From: Evernia prunastri
Taxonomy: Eukaryota; Ascomycota; Lecanoromycetes; Lecanorales; Parmeliaceae
Reading direction: 5' to 3'
Assembly (NCBI GenBank): GCA_003184365.1
Contig: NKYR01000017.1
Coordinates: 124,001 to 188,000 of the forward strand
Length of the DNA: 64,000 nt
Positions 1-9,408 of this stretch are shown here, piece by piece. Below the pieces are notes generated by a model that was not told the DNA's origin, did no database searches, and saw only the letters and a list, made by a program, of their open reading frames with translations. The stretch's first letter is position 1, and every line of letters begins with the position of its first letter. The position numbers and the translations under genes are program-made.

Positions 1-399
1 TGAATTCGCCGATAAGGGAGCAATCACGAGGATATCTGCCCAGCGTCGTAGCTCAATGTGTAGGACACCACCCCCACGAACCCATGGCCTGTCCCATTCA
101 TCCTCATCACGATATATACCGTCAACATTCTTGACGTTGTAGAGGGACTTAAGCAAAGGCTGCTCGGCGCTCTGGCCTGCTAAAAAGTTTTCGGCGGCTT
201 TTGTCAAGACAATTCGAATAGACAGATCATTGTGACGGGATAGCTCCCTCAAGATGTGGGGAAGTTTGATAGTCGCAACGCTACCACTGGAGGCTAGGAG
301 AAGGTGTTTCTTGTTGTCACCAGCATGCTCGGATGCCACGAACGGACTTGAAGAGCTCGGGGGCCGCCCTGGCAAAGGGCGAGCATTAGCGGAGGTCAT
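1..399 (-). CDS. Phosphopantothenoylcysteine decarboxylase (CoaC/Hal3 family), 5' part only
   Basis: The flavoprotein PPCDC decarboxylates 4'-phospho-N-pantothenoylcysteine in coenzyme A synthesis in the cytosol. From the ATG at 399 the frame stays open to the window edge (133 codons, no intron). A low-complexity N-terminus of about 25 residues is followed by the FMN-binding start LLLASSGSVATIKLP and then VLHIELRRWADILVIAPLSAN, the family signature that carries the catalytic His (in LHIEL) and the FMN-contacting segment. The C-terminal half, with the substrate clamp and catalytic Cys, lies outside the window. The gene is divergent from the glutaredoxin gene at 693, with about 290 bp between the start codons. 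The family is certain; I cannot exclude a Hal3-like regulatory paralogue without the missing half. Confidence 0.9.
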   Translation of the reverse strand, partial: MTSANARPLPGRPPSSSSPFVASEHAGDNKKHLLLASSGSVATIKLPHILRELSRHNDLSIRIVLTKAAENFLAGQSAEQPLLKSLYNVKNVDGIYRDEDEWDRPWVRGGGVLHIELRRWADILVIAPLSANS

Positions 400-692
400 G
401 GTGATATGTCATCTAGTGCAATCATGTTTTATATGCGAAAAGCAGAACAATGTTGTAGAGACGTGGGTGCGTGGTAACTAATCCTCGAATCACGCCCCCG
501 CAGAAATTGCTTCGATTTTAACGTGGTCGATAGGGCTGAAATCGGCAACAAGTTTCTGCAGGGCCGAATGTAGATGCATGTCTGACAGGGTCAGCCAATC
601 TTGGGATTGCGTCATATTTAACGTCGGCAATCGGCTAATGATATATCGAATTTCGTCTTTTGGCTTCATTTCCACCTTTCCGAACCATCAAA

Positions 693-1300
693 ATGATCCC
701 TAAAACAGTACTATCGCAGGCAAGACTCACATCGTACATCGACGGTCAATTTGCTGAACACTGCAGGCATTTCGCCATGCATCGCGCCCTTCGCGACCAG
801 TTGCCGCTGCTCTCCATAAACATGTTTTCGCGGGCCTCACACCTTCACAACTACGACTTCTATCTACAGAGACGAGAGCGGCAATAGACCAAGCCGTCGC
901 CTCGAAGCCCGTGGTACTGTTCATGAAGGGTACACCAGAGACCCCACAATGTGGATTTTCGAGAGCAAGCATACAGATTCTTGGACTGCAGGGTGTGGAT
1001 CCGAACAAGTTCTCGGCTTTCAATGTTCTGGAAGATGAAGAGCTTAGGCAAGGTACTCGCTTCTCTAGCCTGCGAATGTTGCCCAGTACTTGCTCACATA
1101 CCCACTTAGGTTTGAAAGAATACTCGGACTGGCCTACGATACCTCAGCTTTACGTGGGCAAGGAATTCGTTGGGGGATGTGATATATTGATGTCGATGCA
1201 TCAGAATGGAGAGCTGTCGAGAGTGTTGGAGGAGAAGGGAGTTCTTGTTCCTGCGGAAGCACCTTCGGAAGCACCATCAGAGACACCTGCGCAATCGTGA
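693..1300 (+). CDS. GRX5: Monothiol glutaredoxin 5, mitochondrial
   Basis: Grx5 passes Fe-S clusters from the mitochondrial scaffold to acceptor proteins, using a glutathione-liganded cluster. I read exons 693-707, 767-1052 and 1110-1300, giving 163 residues. The first exon codes only five residues. It splices to a basic, Ser/Ala/Arg-rich stretch that looks like a mitochondrial presequence. The mature part has VVLFMKGTPETPQCGFS with the single active-site Cys of the CGFS class, then WPTIPQLYVGKEFVGGCDIL with the cis-Pro and the glutathione-binding GGCD. The C-terminus ends in a short Ala/Pro/Ser/Glu repeat that looks unstructured. Both introns are 57-59 bp. The small first exon is the least certain part: the frame closes upstream at 755, so a spliced start is needed. 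Confidence 0.9.
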
Positions 1301-1762
1301 AGTGGTAGCTGTACATTTTTCTTCTTAATGAACAGAGCAAGGCAACCTTGGTTCGGATAAGTATCTGACGAGTTCAACTTTTGAAAGGTGTTGCTAGGAT
1401 CGCCGTAGTCTGATTACATCCATCATGCACACTCCAAAAGCAACTGACATCAGACGATCCTGGACCGAGGCCTCATCCTACCATAATCTGTGGGTTATCA
1501 AAGTGAGTAAAAGCAGGGCATTTGGCGAATGTCTGTCGTCTGTCCTCTTGCCGGAGAGGAGGCTGGTTATTTTGCCCTATGAGAAATGGGGCTGGTCCTT
1601 TTGCCACCGACTTCTACGTTCTTCCATCCACGACCGTCGACCAGAAATGCTTTTACAACCAACTTAATTCTCTTTCTGTAATGAATGGATTTGTCTTGGT
1701 AGTCTCTTGTCCAGGTCATCAACCACAACACCCTACAACACATCATCAATCCTTGAATCAAG
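1301..1762. other. Intergenic stretch between GRX5 and the next gene
   Basis: No coding or RNA gene is visible. It holds the 3' end of GRX5 and the promoter of the gene at 1763. A short repeat-like run of ACAACA/CATCAT lies just before that start. Confidence 0.5.
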
Positions 1763-2681
1763 ATGGCAAAGACCAAATTTGACGTCAAGGCTCACGCCAA
1801 AAAGACTGTCGCAACAAACGCAGTTTTCAAGGAAGCCGGGAAAGACGGTCTACGCAAAGAGAAATCCCGCCATGTGAAAGACGCAATAGAGAAACCTATC
1901 AAAGCCTTGAGAAGCAACAAATTGTACAAGCCCAAGCCCATAGCCGAGCACATCCCAGATCACTCTCTGGCGGCAGAATTTACAGGTTAGATCCCGCCTG
2001 ATTGAGTACCTCTATTCCTACTCTAAGATCAAGGTGCGACAGCTAGCATTGAGCACTCGCGTGAGACCATAGAGAAGAAGGCTGTTGCTGCTCTCGACGC
2101 GGCTTATGTCATGTTCTCGGAACGCCTAGTAGACTCCTACGATTACTTCAACCAAAGAGAGCAGGACGCGATTAAGGTCAGCGATACGTTTGCCAACCTT
2201 CTCGGCGAGCAAGAACTCGGGTGGACCTCCACAGACGGCAAGCAATCGGGCAAAACAATGCTCGGCGTTCGTATGAAGAAATTCCAGAAGACTATTGAGG
2301 CGGAGGAGAAGGAATTTCAGCAGCAATATGAAGAATGGACCAGTGTGCAGGCCGAATTTCGTCACTTCGCTTCGCTCATAGTTGGTCCCGATGGCCTTGA
2401 CAATCTGCTGGCGGGCAAATTCGATCCTGACAGCTTTGTTGATGCGGAGAAGAGAGAGATGCTGGCAGAGATCGATGCTGAGCAGAAGGCATTCTTGCAG
2501 CAGCTTGAGAAGTTCGGACAGGAGGCGATGGAGGCAATGACGGAAAGCGAGAAGGCAAGTAACCTGTACCTGTCTTCTCTTGATTTCGTATGCTGACCAC
2601 GTTCACCTTGACTAGAAGCTGGAGCTGAAGCAGAAGAAGGACGTGGAATCCATTTTGGCCATTCTGAGGGATGAGGAGTAA
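1763..2681 (+). CDS. Conserved-looking coiled-coil protein of unknown function
   Basis: I do not recognise this protein. The model is 1763-1985, 2034-2554 and 2616-2681, giving 269 residues. The N-terminal 75 residues are very Lys-rich. The rest is mostly helical and acidic/Gln-rich, with heptad-like stretches typical of a coiled coil (for example FQKTIEAEEKEFQQQYEEW). There is no signal peptide and no membrane segment. The first intron (48 bp) is a normal GT..AG intron. The second appears to use a GC donor (AAG|GCAAGT) and TAG acceptor; this keeps the helix going to the end KKDVESILAILRDEE. A GT donor four bases downstream would shift to a frame that looks non-coding. A soluble nuclear or cytosolic protein is the likeliest, but that is only inferred from composition. 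Confidence 0.65.
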
Positions 2682-3324
2682 TGACTGGTGTGTGATCTTC
2701 GGCGACACTAATACATCCCATCTTGACTCGGCTTCAGGCGGAGCTGTCAATTTTTCCATGAAGGTTCCGTTAAGAGCGGCTGAGCAACTGGAGAGAGCTG
2801 TAAGCCTAAAGTATGTAGAGTACTATAAGGTGCAAGGTGCGAGGTGCTAATTGCTAGATAAGTTACCTTTACAGGAGTCATGTACTTGGAAGCTGTCCGG
2901 CTTTTGTCGGGCAGTGCAGCTCTTTTTTTGAGCGAAACAGCAGTATCAAAGCCCTTATATTGCGATTTCGGCCCCACAGAGAGCCGCTATAAGGCGATAA
3001 GGAGCCCTTGATCGTTTCCAGTCACTTCTTACCTCTTATCACGCCGCTTCATCGAGGATCTTCTTGTGATGGTCTGGCGGTGAGAATATAGTACCTACTA
3101 TGAGGGCGGTATCAATCCTTTGTCCGAGAGCAAGGGTATATAAGACCCCATAGCTCCTCCCTACCTACTTTCCTGCTTTCCCACAATCACCAAACTATTA
3201 GTATTCTGTCTGTTGCTCCACCTAATCAGTCATTCGTTTGCCAATCTTCATCTTGTGCACAAACGAGGAAAAGTGATACATAGCCCCTGTCGTCTCTTCT
3301 AATCTTGTACCTTGACGCCATATT
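2682..3324. other. Intergenic stretch before the aminotransferase remnant
   Basis: No gene is seen. Its right part still looks like a working promoter region for the remnant at 3325, with a TATA box at 3137 and a CT-rich leader after it. Confidence 0.5.
3137..3143 (+). promoter_or_regulatory. TATA box upstream of the BCAT remnant
   Basis: TATATAA lies in the context GGGTATATAAGACC about 180 bp before the ATG at 3325 and is followed by a pyrimidine-rich leader. It is a good match to a TATA element, but its use is not shown. Confidence 0.4.
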
Positions 3325-3853
3325 GATGGCCCCAACCGCCGTTGAACCCTTTCAGACCACAGAACAGCTCACTAGCTCGGGTATCAAGCACACCGTCGCC
3401 AAGACTGCTCCATCGGTGTTCTCCCATGACACTTAATCCCCCATTAGCAACGAGCTAGACGCTTCCATACTCGTCTTTACCCGGTCCCTGAGCCCCCTTC
3501 CCGTCCCTGAGCCCAATTCTCCGGAGGTCTGGGCACAGTCTGTGTGCACAGATCACATGGTAACCTGCCATTGGACCTCGACCGGCGGGTGGGCCGCTCC
3601 CAATGTTCGACCTTACGGGCCTTTGCAACTCATGCCCACCGCCTCTGTCCTACAATATGCAACAGAATGCTTCGAAGGTCTGAAGCTTTACCGCGGTTAT
3701 GACCTCAAATTTCGCATTTTCCGACCAGATTGCAACACCCGACGTATGCTCAACAGTGCCACTCGCATATCTCTTCCGGCCTTCGATCCTGGTGAGCTGC
3801 AAAAACTCATTGAGACACTCGTCGCAGTGAATTCGTATCCTTTTTACGTATGA
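3325..3853 (+). pseudogene. Truncated branched-chain amino acid aminotransferase
   Basis: Branched-chain aminotransferases interconvert Val, Leu and Ile with their 2-oxo acids using PLP. Here only the N-terminal domain remains. An ATG reading frame (3325 to about 3417) joins, across a 30-32 bp gap too short for a usual intron, to 3448-3853. This has clear family blocks: CTDHMVTCHW, YGPLQLMPTASVLQYATECF, EGLKLYRGYD, FRIFRPDCNTRRM and SATRISLPAFDP. Normal enzymes are around 370-400 residues. This copy stops at about residue 165, after LIETLVAVN, where the family would continue into the domain that carries the PLP-binding Lys. None of that domain is found before the next gene. The gene is therefore inactive as an aminotransferase: a 3' deletion or rearrangement, with a promoter that still looks intact. 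Confidence 0.8.
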
Positions 3854-4038
3854 CAGAGATGGAGACGCGCGAAATGATGAATGGTCTTGTTTCTTCCAAG
3901 ATTTGAAGGGGACAAAAATTTCCCACTTAGACTCAATTCAAAACAGAGAAAACTTGAGCAGCAGCCATCACAGGAAGACTTCAACGCCACTACAATGCAA
4001 TAAGAGTGATCAGTGATAATATGACTGACATCGATTCC

Positions 4039-5535
4039 TCACCTGTTAGCTGCTCGATCCTTCTCTAGCTTTGCTGCTTCTTGTTCTAGCGCCTCTCTTC
4101 TCTGGACAGCTTCTTCTGTTGCAGCCTTCTCGCCCTTCGCTCTTTGCCTCTCCTCGTATATCTCTCGGCTTTTCAATATCCGCTGCACAATATCCCCTGC
4201 GTTCACATTCTGGAAGTCGTGATTGCCAATCTCATGATATATGCCTAAAGCTTTGGCAGCGGTGTAAGGGTCAAACGTCAGGGGCATGAATGATGTGGGG
4301 CCATGATAGACCGCATCCGGAACGCCATACGGGATGTTAGTAAGGTAGGCTTTGCTAGGTGTGAAAGGGGCCGAGAATATAATGGAGTCGACGTACTTCG
4401 TGCGAGTCAGTTTCAGAATCTTGAGAAGGTATGTAGACCAGACTCACTCGACATTGAAGGACACAGAGACCACGCTCGAAGATATTCATAATTGGGTAGT
4501 TTACACCTTTCCAGTGATTGATGACTTCATCATCGTGAACACCGACCACGATATATGCAGGACCATAGTCCTTGTTGGTATCCTCGTACCATCCCTTTTG
4601 ACGGCCAAATGCTGCTTCCGCTATAGCCACTTGCCGAACGAACTCAATATGTCCAGAAGAGAAAAGATCAAAACCTCCATCTACATAGATGATACGTTGG
4701 CCTGGGCGAGGAGGTTTGCCGGTGGCCAAAGTACGATACGTGCCTTTTTCTTCACAGGCATGATCCTCCATGGCCGCTTTAGATCCAGCCCAGCTCAGGA
4801 CCTGTGGTCCAGGTTGCAACCCAGTCTCGTCTGTAGCGTAGTCCCTAATTCTCTGAGTCATCTCGTTCCCGAGTCTTTTCCGTTCTTCGGGGCTTTCGGA
4901 CCCTTCTTCGCCAGCAAGTGTTTTCAAAAGTGACTTAATGAAATGATTTTTGGTACAGAGAAGCATTCGACCAACAAGGTCAGTTGTGGAAATCCCCGGC
5001 GTCCTCTTGACCACCAAAAACCGACCAGCTGCTTTAACGTATCGATAGCAATCTTCTCCACTGCTGTCTGATGTAATGTCGTCGCCGTGCACGACGTACT
5101 GGCAACCATAGTGGGATATCCAGGGCAACGACGTGACATAGGGAGCATACGGAACGGACATTGTCGACCAGCGACAGGCATCAACGGCGGCCGCGCTGAT
5201 TTAGAGCTTCAGCTAACGTCTTTTAATGATCGTGAGGGGCACCAACCGCTCCTTCAAAGTCATCACGGTTGGGCCTTTATTGTCCATGATTTCTTCGTCG
5301 GAATGAATCCCAACCAAGAGCTTTTTGCCTAACCTTCTTGCTTGTAGCATGGCACCAGCATGTCCTGACCCCAATGAGCTCTCGGGAGTCGACAAAGTCG
5401 CGGAAGGCGAGCATGCAAACCATGATGAGCAAAATCGAAGCAACCGTCTATCCAGATCCGGTCCTCAGAGATCTTGACATCGATTTGCGGGTCTACAGGC
5501 CACTCGCCCGACTTAGGTACAGCTACTTTCTCCAT
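4039..5535 (-). CDS. ECT1: Ethanolamine-phosphate cytidylyltransferase
   Basis: This enzyme makes CDP-ethanolamine from CTP and phosphoethanolamine, the rate-limiting step of the Kennedy route to phosphatidylethanolamine. Exons run 5535-5421, 5364-5247, 5195-4448 and 4395-4039, giving 445 residues, close to the family length. It has the expected two cytidylyltransferase repeats. The first has IWIDGCFDFAHHGHAG (HxGH motif) and YVVHGDD. The second has IIYVDGGFDLFSSGHIEF, a degenerate HxGH (SSGH), and VGVHDDEVIN, then GNHDFQNVNAGDIVQRIL near the end. The C-terminus is a charged helix rich in Lys and Glu. All three introns are 51-56 bp with good branch sites. It is convergent with the truncated aminotransferase, and the breakpoint of that remnant falls in the 185 bp between them. 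Confidence 0.93.
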
Positions 5536-5960
5536 AACTATTTGACAAGACGATGGGAAGGGATTTTTGGAAGCGGAGATATAGGCAAGGTAGTAAGGTG
5601 GGAGGGAGATGTACGAGCTAAAGAATGGCGGATGCTTTTTTGGGTGGCCCGCTGAGGTTTAAAAGCATCCGGGGGGACCTGTACGAACCTGTCGATCCTT
5701 TGTACTTTGTACTTTGTATCCCACTCTATAAACCCACGGAGTAAGGTAATAAGAGTACGCATGCTAACAAGCATCTCACTTCAAGGCCAGCGCCTGATAC
5801 TCGTACTGCTTATTAAATAGCTACAACGGCTATCAAAGTCTATCCACGCCTGCTACTCTGTGAATCCTAAATTAGCACCTTCTGGCGTATTCTTACAAGT
5901 AATTCAATACTCCAGAGAGACATTTACGGGAATGTACCACTAGCCTCCCATTGGAAAGAC
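5536..5960. other. Divergent promoter region
   Basis: This lies between the starts of ECT1 (minus) and the gene at 5961 (plus). No gene is seen. It holds a short direct repeat TTTGTACTTTGTACTTTGTA near 5699. Confidence 0.5.
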
Positions 5961-7349
5961 ATGGGGCGCGGTCAGCATCGGAATTCGGTAGGACCAACGA
6001 GCACAGCGAACTTCGTGTCCAGCATCAAATCCTCTGCCAAACGCATCGCCAGCAACATCTCACCTCCTCAACAGCCTGACCAGCCGTGGGACCTGATTGA
6101 CAAAGAATATTCTCCAAGCTTCAGCACCAAACGGTCCTCCACCTCGTCAAGGAACTCCTACCAGGGACCTTTTCGCAGCAAAGACGCAGCCGCCAAAGCA
6201 CAGCTGTCAGATAGGAAACCTCTTCCCTCCCAATCGAGCAGGCACCAGCCTTCGACTTCATCGTCTATATCTTCACCGAAAGCTTTTTCCACCCAGAAAA
6301 GTTTGGACGAGAGCCTTTCGCCAGTCCCAACTGTTTCTACCTATGCAGACCTCAATCAATCAACACCTTCGCTCACAATGGCTACCACTGCCTTTACAAA
6401 CGGCCTTCGGCCCGAGTATGGCAAGCCTCCAAGCACTTCGCAATCGAGTGTGAGCTTTGGCCAGGTTGGAAACAATGCTTCACTACCAGCGCCAAATCTT
6501 CCACAAGCCTCCACTGGAGGAATGCACAATCCAAGTATCGTGTATCAGCAAATACATGACATGTCGTCTAAGAGAATATCTACTCTTGATTATCTGAGAA
6601 AGGCTCATGAGGGTCGGGTCTATTGGTTCAATACACTACTCTTTAGCAAGTCCGACTTGGCTAAAATTCCCTTCTTCGAGCCCAAAAAGCTCGCTCGCAG
6701 AGCAACGAATTATCTGTTGCTTGGACTTTCCCTTCCCAACATTCTAGACTTGAATTCATCAAACCCACAAGAGTGTCTCCGTGCTCTTAATGCACTTTTA
6801 GTCGAGTTCGAATCATACCAACAAATACATCCACCAGAAGGGGGTTCTGCCTCCTCTCTCTCAAGGGCACGTCTACCGCAAATGTTCAAGCGAGCAACAC
6901 ATGCCAGTACAAAGGGACGAAGGACAAGCTCAGCAACAGATATTGGGCTCCCAATGAACACAAGCGACCCCACCGATTTGAGAGCCATGACTACTGGAGC
7001 AACGGCCGGGTCTACTGCATCGTCATTTCCGGCCAGTGACCAAGATCTGCTACCTGGTGAGGAGTATACACACCTGCTCACTCCCTCATTGCCCTTCGAT
7101 CCGGACTTTTTCGAGACTTTTGCAACATTGTGTGATGTATTGATCGATTGCTACACACGGATCACAGGTCTAATTTATTCGCCAGCGATGTGTGCTCCAG
7201 GAATCGGGGAGATCTTTGCTAAAGCTGATGCGAAATTACGCAAAATCATCGTGGCAGGTGTCATCAAAGAGTTCGAGGAGGAAAGCAGAAAAGGAGCCAA
7301 GGCTGAATTTGCTGGCTTGGGCAAGGTTGTGCTGGGGGGCCTAATGTAA
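5961..7349 (+). CDS. Conserved fungal protein, Ser-rich N-terminus, unknown function
   Basis: A single uninterrupted frame of 462 residues. Residues 1 to about 190 are rich in Ser, Pro, Thr and Gln and look disordered. From about residue 195 a folded helical part starts: SIVYQQIHDMSSKRISTLDY, then WFNTLLFSKSDLAKIPFFEP and YLLLGLSLPNILDL. A low-complexity insert follows (around 300-360), then a second helical block (LPFDPDFFETFATLCDVLID, YSPAMCAPGIGEIFAKADAK). I do not recognise a named domain. The split domain with an unstructured insert resembles fungal signalling or trafficking adaptors, but that is speculation. No signal peptide or membrane helix is present. The start is the first ATG and the codon use is like that of its neighbours, so the gene itself is convincing. 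Confidence 0.75.
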   Translation: MGRGQHRNSVGPTSTANFVSSIKSSAKRIASNISPPQQPDQPWDLIDKEYSPSFSTKRSSTSSRNSYQGPFRSKDAAAKAQLSDRKPLPSQSSRHQPSTSSSISSPKAFSTQKSLDESLSPVPTVSTYADLNQSTPSLTMATTAFTNGLRPEYGKPPSTSQSSVSFGQVGNNASLPAPNLPQASTGGMHNPSIVYQQIHDMSSKRISTLDYLRKAHEGRVYWFNTLLFSKSDLAKIPFFEPKKLARRATNYLLLGLSLPNILDLNSSNPQECLRALNALLVEFESYQQIHPPEGGSASSLSRARLPQMFKRATHASTKGRRTSSATDIGLPMNTSDPTDLRAMTTGATAGSTASSFPASDQDLLPGEEYTHLLTPSLPFDPDFFETFATLCDVLIDCYTRITGLIYSPAMCAPGIGEIFAKADAKLRKIIVAGVIKEFEEESRKGAKAEFAGLGKVVLGGLM

Positions 7350-8142
7350 ACAATCATAGCTGGAAGAATTTCGAGTACCACGCTCAGCCCGGATCGACAT
7401 CAACGATCAAAGGCCTCCCCATAAATCGATAAGGCGGAGCGCTTGGGAAGCGAAGTTTCGTGAACACGATCAGGCCTGACGTCTAATGTTATCTCATACG
7501 AAGCGCACGTCAAGGTCTTCCAATGTGTATATAGGTGAACGCAGGCACTGTCATAGCCCCGGCTAACCAACTTTGAGCTCAAGGAGCTGTGAACGATAAA
7601 GGTGGGTGGCACTTCTGATCTACGTTTACCATGCTTACTCAGGGTGTCAGGGGAGGGCAATTCTCCACTCCACGTGTGAGAGTTATGCAACAAGTGAAGA
7701 GCCCCTTTCGAGATCTAGAATTGGATTTTCGTCTGATGTGATGAGTTAAGTATGACTCCAGATTTTTCATCCGGTCCAGATCGAGTACTATCGGTCCCGC
7801 CTGACCCAGATTATGTTTTGGAGAGCCGTGTACTGATAGCTGCGTATACGTACCTTACCTCGTTATGCATGAGTGAACAATTGCCCGCGTAGACGCCCTA
7901 TAAATGCCGGCTTTTTGCCGCTTGTCATCATAAAACGCCAGTCTTATGATCGCTAAACCACCGGTGAATACAGTTCTAGAAGAGCGAGTACGGTCTTGTC
8001 GATTTAAGATAGGGCCATCTCCTGTTTTCCCCTTTCCCTATCCTTTTCTTCACCAAAAACCCTTCTACTCATCTCCAGTACGGCTTCAAACCCTTCTCTC
8101 CCTGGATAATTTCGGAGTCAGAATTCCTCTTTCACGTTGGCT
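7350..8142. other. Intergenic stretch, no supported gene
   Basis: Two short open frames here (7400-7693 minus, 7946-8146 plus) have no recognisable features. A TATAAA lies at 7899 in front of the second one, followed by a CT-rich run (about 8018-8065). A short non-coding or very small transcript is possible but not supported. Confidence 0.4.
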
Positions 8143-8730
8143 CTAGAACCGAGAGGCAGGCCTCAGAAGGCTGAGAACATCTCCGGACCCCAAAACGTGA
8201 TGAGAAGGGAAATGATGGGTCGAAAAGGAAAACCCACCTCTTCTCGCGTTCTCCCGAAAGCGTTCAACACTGGCTTCTTCTATCTTGGACCTCATTTTTT
8301 GCCAACCCCCGCACAATGCTGTAATTCTCGCTTCTTGCTCGAACTTAGTCCGCTCGTGGCCTGGCTCACTCCGACTGTCGTCGGGTTGATAGATAACAGT
8401 TTCTCGCACGCTGATCATGTTGGACCATGTGAGGTTGTTGCTGAAAAGGGACACACGTCTCTCTTGCGGGTCCACGTAGGATGTTTCGAATGAGTACGTC
8501 GTGCAGCTACCACCCATGATGGCAATAACCCATGCTGGTGCGGATTGAGTGCATGTTATTAGGCGCTCTGTTCGTAGTATGCCAGTGCTGGGGTCGACAT
8601 GGCGGGAAAGGGTGTCGACGGCGACAACGTGTGATGAGGACTTGTTCCAGGGGCAGTATTTGAGCCAGTTGGCGGTTGATACTTCGTTCCAGCTGTAGTC
8701 GAAGGTACAGGTAGAGGAAAAGACGCGCAT
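8143..8730 (-). CDS. UPS2: PRELI/MSF1 family mitochondrial lipid-transfer protein (UPS2-like)
   Basis: Ups proteins, bound to Mdm35, shuttle phospholipids across the mitochondrial intermembrane space; Ups2 carries phosphatidylserine for phosphatidylethanolamine synthesis. This intronless frame gives 195 residues, the usual length. It starts directly with the PRELI domain: MRVFSSTCTFDYSWNEVSTA, NWLKYCPWNKSSSHVVAVDT, RLITCTQSAPAWV and FEQEARITALCGGW. The spacing and the IMGGS segment after the APAWV motif fit yeast Ups2 better than Ups1, judged from memory of the family. The last 25 residues are Ser/His-rich and not conserved. It fits the mitochondrial theme of this block: it supplies the same phospholipid as ECT1, by the other route. 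Confidence 0.85.
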   Translation of the reverse strand: MRVFSSTCTFDYSWNEVSTANWLKYCPWNKSSSHVVAVDTLSRHVDPSTGILRTERLITCTQSAPAWVIAIMGGSCTTYSFETSYVDPQERRVSLFSNNLTWSNMISVRETVIYQPDDSRSEPGHERTKFEQEARITALCGGWQKMRSKIEEASVERFRENARRGGFSFSTHHFPSHHVLGSGDVLSLLRPASRF

Positions 8731-9408
8731 TCTCTGAATAACTGATTGGAAAGTAAGGGGGCAACGTGGATGAGAGTACTAGCACATCAAAGCAATTCTC
8801 ATCAGAGACAGGTGCTGAATGTGTGGTAATGGACGAGATTCAGGACGAGATCAATTTACGTTCAAGTGATGAGGACGGTTTGTGTGATGGTCGAAAATCG
8901 AAATTCGCTTTGCCTGGAAAATTTCTCCGGACGAAGTCGGGACCTCAAACACTTAGAGTACGAGTACAGTACCGAGGTATTTTATCTTAATTACGATCGA
9001 GAAAGTCCGTCGGGAGACTATGCTTTGCACAAATGATGATAGGCTCAAAACTCAGAGAGCGGTATGATTCATACAAATTCAGCGTCTACATTTGAAAGTT
9101 CGCCCCGCATCTTTACCTTGCTTTGATCTACTTAGTACTGTTATTGTACCACGAATACTACTGCGTCTGTGGTGTGGCGCACGCATGAAGGGCATGGATC
9201 CAACATTCGGGATCGGGAAGGCGATCGGAGAAGCATTCGATGAATGCCAGCTGGAGGAGCCACGACTCCCCTGATCTGATCCGCACTAGTAGTAGACCAC
9301 ATTCAGCCTGTCCCCTCATTCACAGTTCCTTAGGAATCCTTTTGCAAGATCTGAATTATTACTCATTCACTTGTCTCAACTGTACCCTTTACTGATCACA
9401 CAACCAAG
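8731..9408. other. Divergent promoter region, no gene seen
   Basis: The region lies between the UPS2 start and the peroxiredoxin start. Open frames at 8766-8990 and 9092-9274 look random in composition and match no family known to me. Confidence 0.45.

Noticed and set aside
490..675. 61-codon frame in the promoter between the decarboxylase and glutaredoxin genes
   Set aside because: It ends 18 bp from the glutaredoxin ATG and has no recognisable features; more likely chance in a shared promoter.
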